From Poseidonibacter lekithochrous (GTDB lineage: Bacteria > Campylobacterota > Campylobacteria > Campylobacterales > Arcobacteraceae): a stretch of DNA of 64,000 bases. Shown here one piece after another: positions 60,312 to 64,000 of the stretch. The position numbers and the translations under genes were made by a program. Each line of letters starts with the position of its first letter. Position 1 is the first letter of the stretch. The DNA is taken from NCBI RefSeq assembly GCF_018861145.1, contig NZ_JAHKQT010000001.1:37093-101092 (forward strand), read 5' to 3'. Below the pieces are notes generated by a model. The model searched no databases. It was not told the DNA's origin and saw only the letters and a program-made list of their open reading frames with translations.

Positions 60312-61937
60312 ATGGATTTAACCCAAGAACAAGAAAATATAATCAATGCAAAAGAGGATTCTTTTAAAATAAATGCTGTAGCAGGTAGTGGTAAGACAAC
60401 TACTTTGCTAGAATATGCAAGGAAAAACTCTCATTTAAAAATTTTATATTTAGCATATAATAAATCATTACAAACTTCTTTACAAAAAAAACTACAAGAA
60501 TATAAACTTTCACATATGCATGTAAGTACGATTCATTCACTTGCATATCAAAAAATTGGAGCTTATGAATATAACTTAGCCCACGACTTAAAAGTACAAG
60601 TTATTGAAAAACTTTTAAACGGCTACGAACAAACTTTTAATCAAAAAAATAATTACTATCCAGTTGCTGAGTATATTGCGTTGATAAAAGACTTAGTGAA
60701 CTTTTACTGTAACTCTTCACTAATAGCACTGGATATGAAACTTCTAGAAACTTATAAAAAACAAGCTGATTTAAGTGCTAAGATTCTTGAACTACTAAAC
60801 AAAGACGAACAAAAAGCACTAAATCATTTAAAACATATTTTATCAGCAATGAAAAATAAACTTGTAGATGCAACTCATGACTTCTACTTAAAAATGTTTT
60901 ATTTAAATAAAAAAGTATCTACTAACCTTCCATATGATTTAATCTTAGTAGATGAAGCACAAGATATTTCAGATGTAATGATTGGAATTGTAGAAGCACA
61001 AAATTGTAGACGAATTTATGTAGGAGATTCTTTTCAACAAATATACTCTTTTAGATATGCAATAAATGCCTTAAATAAGTTGGAACTTCCAGAGTATGAG
61101 CTTAGTAAAAGTTTTAGGTTTAGTGACTCATATGCAAAACTATTGGAAAAAAACCTAAACTCATTATATGAGAAAAATAGCTCAAGAGTTTTAAAAATAT
61201 CTGGGGTTGAAATGAAAACAGAAGTAGGAGAGAAAGCAATTGATTATGATAAACAAATCTGTGTAATAGCCAGATCTACTTTTGGTTTAATTCAACAAAT
61301 TGTTCATTTTATTCAAGATGATAAAAAAATATATTTTGAAGGAAACTATAACTCTTACTCATTTATGAATCAAACTGTTTATTCTATTTTTTATTTAAAA
61401 GAGAAAAAAAACGACAAAATCACAATGGATGAAATTAAAGATTTTGAAACAATCCAAGAGTTAGAACAATTTGCAAAAGATACAAAAAATCAAGACTATT
61501 TAAATATCATAAAATTTATCAACACTTATGGGGACAATATTTTTGAGATAAATAAAAAAATAAAATCTAAAATAACTACAAAAAAAGATGAAGCAGATAT
61601 TATCTTTACAACAACTCATAAGTCAAAAGGTTTAGAATATGAGCAAGTTATAATGGCAGATGATTTTATTACAAAAAAAGAACTTTCAAATCCTAAAAAT
61701 AAAGTCTCATTTTTAAAACTTCAAGAAGAGTTAAATATATATTATGTTGCAGCAACTAGAGTAAAAAATGCTATCTGGCAAGCTTCTTTAGATTTAAATT
61801 ATGTTTACAAAGAAGGTGATGAAAACAACTATACTAAATCTAATTATTCAACAAAGAAAACAAGTAGTAAAAAAATGAAACAAATGCAAGAAGAGTGGTT
61901 AAAACAAAATAGAGTTAATAAAGTAAATGCTTTTTAG
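60312..61937 (+). CDS. UvrD/Rep-family helicase
   Basis: A 541-residue superfamily-1A helicase. Motif I AVAGSGKTTTLLEY (about residues 22-35), motif II LILVDEAQDISDVM, motif III GDSFQQIYSFR, motif V-like TTHKSKGLEYEQVIMADD and motif VI YYVAATRVKNAIW are complete. Smaller than UvrD (about 720), lacking much of the 1B/2B insertions. The start at 60312 fits the first family-like text MDLTQEQENIINAKE. It begins eight bases after selB, so may be co-transcribed. Confidence 0.9.
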   Translation: MDLTQEQENIINAKEDSFKINAVAGSGKTTTLLEYARKNSHLKILYLAYNKSLQTSLQKKLQEYKLSHMHVSTIHSLAYQKIGAYEYNLAHDLKVQVIEKLLNGYEQTFNQKNNYYPVAEYIALIKDLVNFYCNSSLIALDMKLLETYKKQADLSAKILELLNKDEQKALNHLKHILSAMKNKLVDATHDFYLKMFYLNKKVSTNLPYDLILVDEAQDISDVMIGIVEAQNCRRIYVGDSFQQIYSFRYAINALNKLELPEYELSKSFRFSDSYAKLLEKNLNSLYEKNSSRVLKISGVEMKTEVGEKAIDYDKQICVIARSTFGLIQQIVHFIQDDKKIYFEGNYNSYSFMNQTVYSIFYLKEKKNDKITMDEIKDFETIQELEQFAKDTKNQDYLNIIKFINTYGDNIFEINKKIKSKITTKKDEADIIFTTTHKSKGLEYEQVIMADDFITKKELSNPKNKVSFLKLQEELNIYYVAATRVKNAIWQASLDLNYVYKEGDENNYTKSNYSTKKTSSKKMKQMQEEWLKQNRVNKVNAF

Positions 61938-61940
61938 ATT

Positions 61941-62882
61941 ATGAAAAAAATACTATTTATTCTTCTTAGTTTTACTATAATAATTTCTCTAATATTACTT
62001 TTCCTACCAAAGAAGAAAAATTTAAATTACTCTTTTTATCATTGGAGTAATACTTATAATCAAAAAGATATAAAAGATAAACTATATATAAAAATACTTG
62101 ATATTGATTACTCTACAAAACTTGAACTTGTAAATACATACTTTAAACAAAAACCTAAAGAAGATTTTGTTCCTGTTGTTTATATTACAAATGAAACTAT
62201 GAAAAATGTAGATTATAAAAACATCTCAAAAGCTATAAGATTAAGAATAGCAGCTTTAGGTTTTAGCTATGAAGAGATACAAATAGATTGTGATTGGTCT
62301 AATCAATCAAGAAGTAACTACTTTAACCTACTTCAAGATTTAAAAAAGAAGTTAAATAAAACTCTAAGTGCGACTATAAGATTACATCAAATAAAATATT
62401 ATGATAAAACAGGAATTCCTCCTGTTGATTATGGTTTATTGATGTATTATAATATGTCTGATATTACGAAAAAAGAGACTAAAAATTCTATTTTAGATAC
62501 TAGTACTGCAAGAAAATATCATTATAATTTTGATAAATATAAATTAAAATTAAAACTAGCACTTCCTTTATATTCACAAGCTGTACAGTTTAGATATGAT
62601 AAAGCTTTAGATATTTTTGAAGGTGTTATTTTAAGTGATTTTAATGAGAATTTTAAAATGATAAGTCCCAATATTTATAAAGCTTTAAAAAGTAGCTACT
62701 TTAAAGGTAGATATATTTATAAAAATGATATTTTTAGATTTGAAGACTCTAAAGAAGAAGATATTAAACTTGCAATAAAAGATTTTTTCTCTCTTTCAAA
62801 AAATAGTTTTGAAGAAATTATTTTTTATACAATAAAATATAAAAATAAATATAATCTAGACGAGTTAATAAAGGAAATATAA
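61941..62882 (+). CDS. DUF3142-like membrane-anchored protein
   Basis: A 313-residue protein with an N-terminal membrane helix (residues 4-24). The text FVPVVYITNE, IRLRIAALGFSYEEIQIDCD and DYGLLMYYNM follows the pattern of DUF3142, a TIM-barrel glycosidase-like fold. The acidic pair IQIDCD is where such enzymes place catalytic or metal-binding residues. It lies three bases beyond the helicase gene and two before the lipoprotein gene. Confidence 0.65.
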   Translation: MKKILFILLSFTIIISLILLFLPKKKNLNYSFYHWSNTYNQKDIKDKLYIKILDIDYSTKLELVNTYFKQKPKEDFVPVVYITNETMKNVDYKNISKAIRLRIAALGFSYEEIQIDCDWSNQSRSNYFNLLQDLKKKLNKTLSATIRLHQIKYYDKTGIPPVDYGLLMYYNMSDITKKETKNSILDTSTARKYHYNFDKYKLKLKLALPLYSQAVQFRYDKALDIFEGVILSDFNENFKMISPNIYKALKSSYFKGRYIYKNDIFRFEDSKEEDIKLAIKDFFSLSKNSFEEIIFYTIKYKNKYNLDELIKEI

Positions 62883-62884
62883 TT

Positions 62885-64000
62885 ATGATAAAAATTTTAT
62901 CTTTTATTCTAATATTTAATATTGCACTATTTTCATGTGCAACAAGTTGGGATGAAAATGATAAATCATTTTTATTCTTAGAAAAAAGAGAACAAGCCTT
63001 TTCAAATACTCCCAAAAATTTAAAACATCCAAGTGTTTATAATGAACTTAAATATAAGTATGAAAAAAAGTCAAAAGAAGAAAACTTAAAAGAATGGCAA
63101 AAGCACTTAAAAACAAGTATTGATATAAAAACTATAGAACAAATTGTTTATAAAAGAGAAAATCTTGAATTAATTAAAAATCAAGAAATACTTGAATATT
63201 TAAACTTTGTTCAAAAGCAAGAACAACATGTAATAAATCACTACTATTCAAAAAAACAAGTAAAAATCAAAAAAGAAGTTTTAATAAAAAATGCCTTAGA
63301 AAAAATAAATACTGTAAAATCATCTTGGTTAAAACTTAGATATTTTTATTTAGGATTACGACTTGCACATTATTCAAAGTTAAATAGTTTAGAAATATAT
63401 GATAAATACAAATACCTACTTGATATTGTTGATAAAACTATAGTTAAAGACTGGATTCATGCTATTTATGCAGGAGCACTAATACAAAATAGAAATGTGG
63501 AATTAGGTGTTTATGAGTTTTCTAAACTCTTTGATAAAAGTAACATCAATTGGTATTTATCTTACTACAATTTTAATTATATAAAAACAGATGCTCAATG
63601 GCAAAAGCTTTTATCTTTAGCTAAAAACAATGATGAAAAAACAAAATTATATGCAATAAGAGCCTTGAATAAAAATAGTAATAAGATTGAAGAATTAAAA
63701 AATATTTATAAAATAGATAAAAACTCTAAATGGTTTGATTTTGTATTATATAAAGCCTTACTAAACTCTCAACACTATTTTGATACTTTTGATATCTATG
63801 TACGTAATTTTCAAACAAAAGAGTTTTTAGAGTATCTAAAAGATGTGAAAAAAGACGATATGTACATGATTAATCTCTCTTTAGCATATTTTAATTTATA
63901 TGAAAGAAACTTGAAAGAAGCCTTTATTATTGGTAAAAAACTTGATAATGATTATCCAAATAATCATGAAATTGAAACCTTAAATTATATTATATATTTA
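62885..64000 (+). CDS. Lipoprotein with helical (TPR-like) repeats, truncated by the window end
   Basis: The frame opens with ATG at 62885 after AAGGAAAT and stays open to the window end (372 codons). The N-terminus ends in IALFSCATSW, a lipobox with the cysteine at about residue 18. The rest is helical and rich in tyrosine and lysine, with pairs of helices like TPR units (for example LRYFYLGLRLAHYSKLNSLE). It lies two bases after the DUF3142-like gene, probably its partner. The 3' end is outside the window. Confidence 0.72.
   Translation, partial: MIKILSFILIFNIALFSCATSWDENDKSFLFLEKREQAFSNTPKNLKHPSVYNELKYKYEKKSKEENLKEWQKHLKTSIDIKTIEQIVYKRENLELIKNQEILEYLNFVQKQEQHVINHYYSKKQVKIKKEVLIKNALEKINTVKSSWLKLRYFYLGLRLAHYSKLNSLEIYDKYKYLLDIVDKTIVKDWIHAIYAGALIQNRNVELGVYEFSKLFDKSNINWYLSYYNFNYIKTDAQWQKLLSLAKNNDEKTKLYAIRALNKNSNKIEELKNIYKIDKNSKWFDFVLYKALLNSQHYFDTFDIYVRNFQTKEFLEYLKDVKKDDMYMINLSLAYFNLYERNLKEAFIIGKKLDNDYPNNHEIETLNYIIYL

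Overview
The window is strongly AT-rich and reads as a chromosome segment of an Arcobacter-like member of the Campylobacterota. This rests on the Campylobacter-style formate dehydrogenase locus, the many two-component and GGDEF proteins with the residue style of that group, and dense short-spaced operons. It contains no rRNA, no CRISPR array and no intact insertion sequence.

Layout. 84-4750: a D-amino-acid/alanine block (Na+/alanine symporter, DadA-like oxidase, RidA, divergent YheO-type regulator, MOSC protein). 4785-7600: a small basic protein, an overlooked 75-residue SelW-like selenoprotein read through an in-frame UGA, a PNPOx-family protein, a deleted DJ-1/PfpI remnant and a MocR regulator. 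7622-11556: SLC13 permease, a decayed metallophosphoesterase pseudogene, a methyltransferase. 11592-20710: housekeeping and stress genes (AhpD-like, YaeQ, rhodanese, SMI1/KNR4, diguanylate cyclase, LysR/YeiH pair, RluE-like pseudouridine synthase, PEBP, luciferase-like oxidoreductase, dienelactone hydrolase). 20856-25256: an accessory island with a secreted FYPAEN-repeat protein, a YefM/YoeB module and two integron-type gene cassettes separated by attC-like sites, with no integrase in the window. 25530-31128: TonB receptor and a FecCD-type ABC importer that carries a TiaS-like protein. 31189-38683: nine same-strand genes for tungstate/molybdate uptake (TupABC, WtpA), MoeA, ModE-like regulator, a cysteine-desulfurase-like protein and FdhD. 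38771-45962: a selenocysteine formate dehydrogenase operon. 46154-49539: a binding protein/histidine kinase/response regulator set transcribed away from it. 51185-60304: a selenium block with a PhnCDE-like putative selenium-oxyanion importer, selD, tRNA-Sec, selA and selB. 60312-64000: a UvrD-type helicase, a DUF3142-like protein and an incomplete lipoprotein.

How it fits together. About half the window serves one task: making an energy-conserving periplasmic formate dehydrogenase that needs selenium (SelA, SelB, SelD, tRNA-Sec, importer), tungsten or molybdenum (TupABC, WtpA, MoeA, ModE) and cofactor sulfuration (FdhD and a desulfurase-like partner). The SelW-like gene at 5051-5278 is a second user of the same selenocysteine machinery. 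The most unusual part is the cassette pair at 22795-25256. Its attC R-box sequences match the cassette ends exactly as integron recombination predicts, which marks it as an integrase-less attC cluster.
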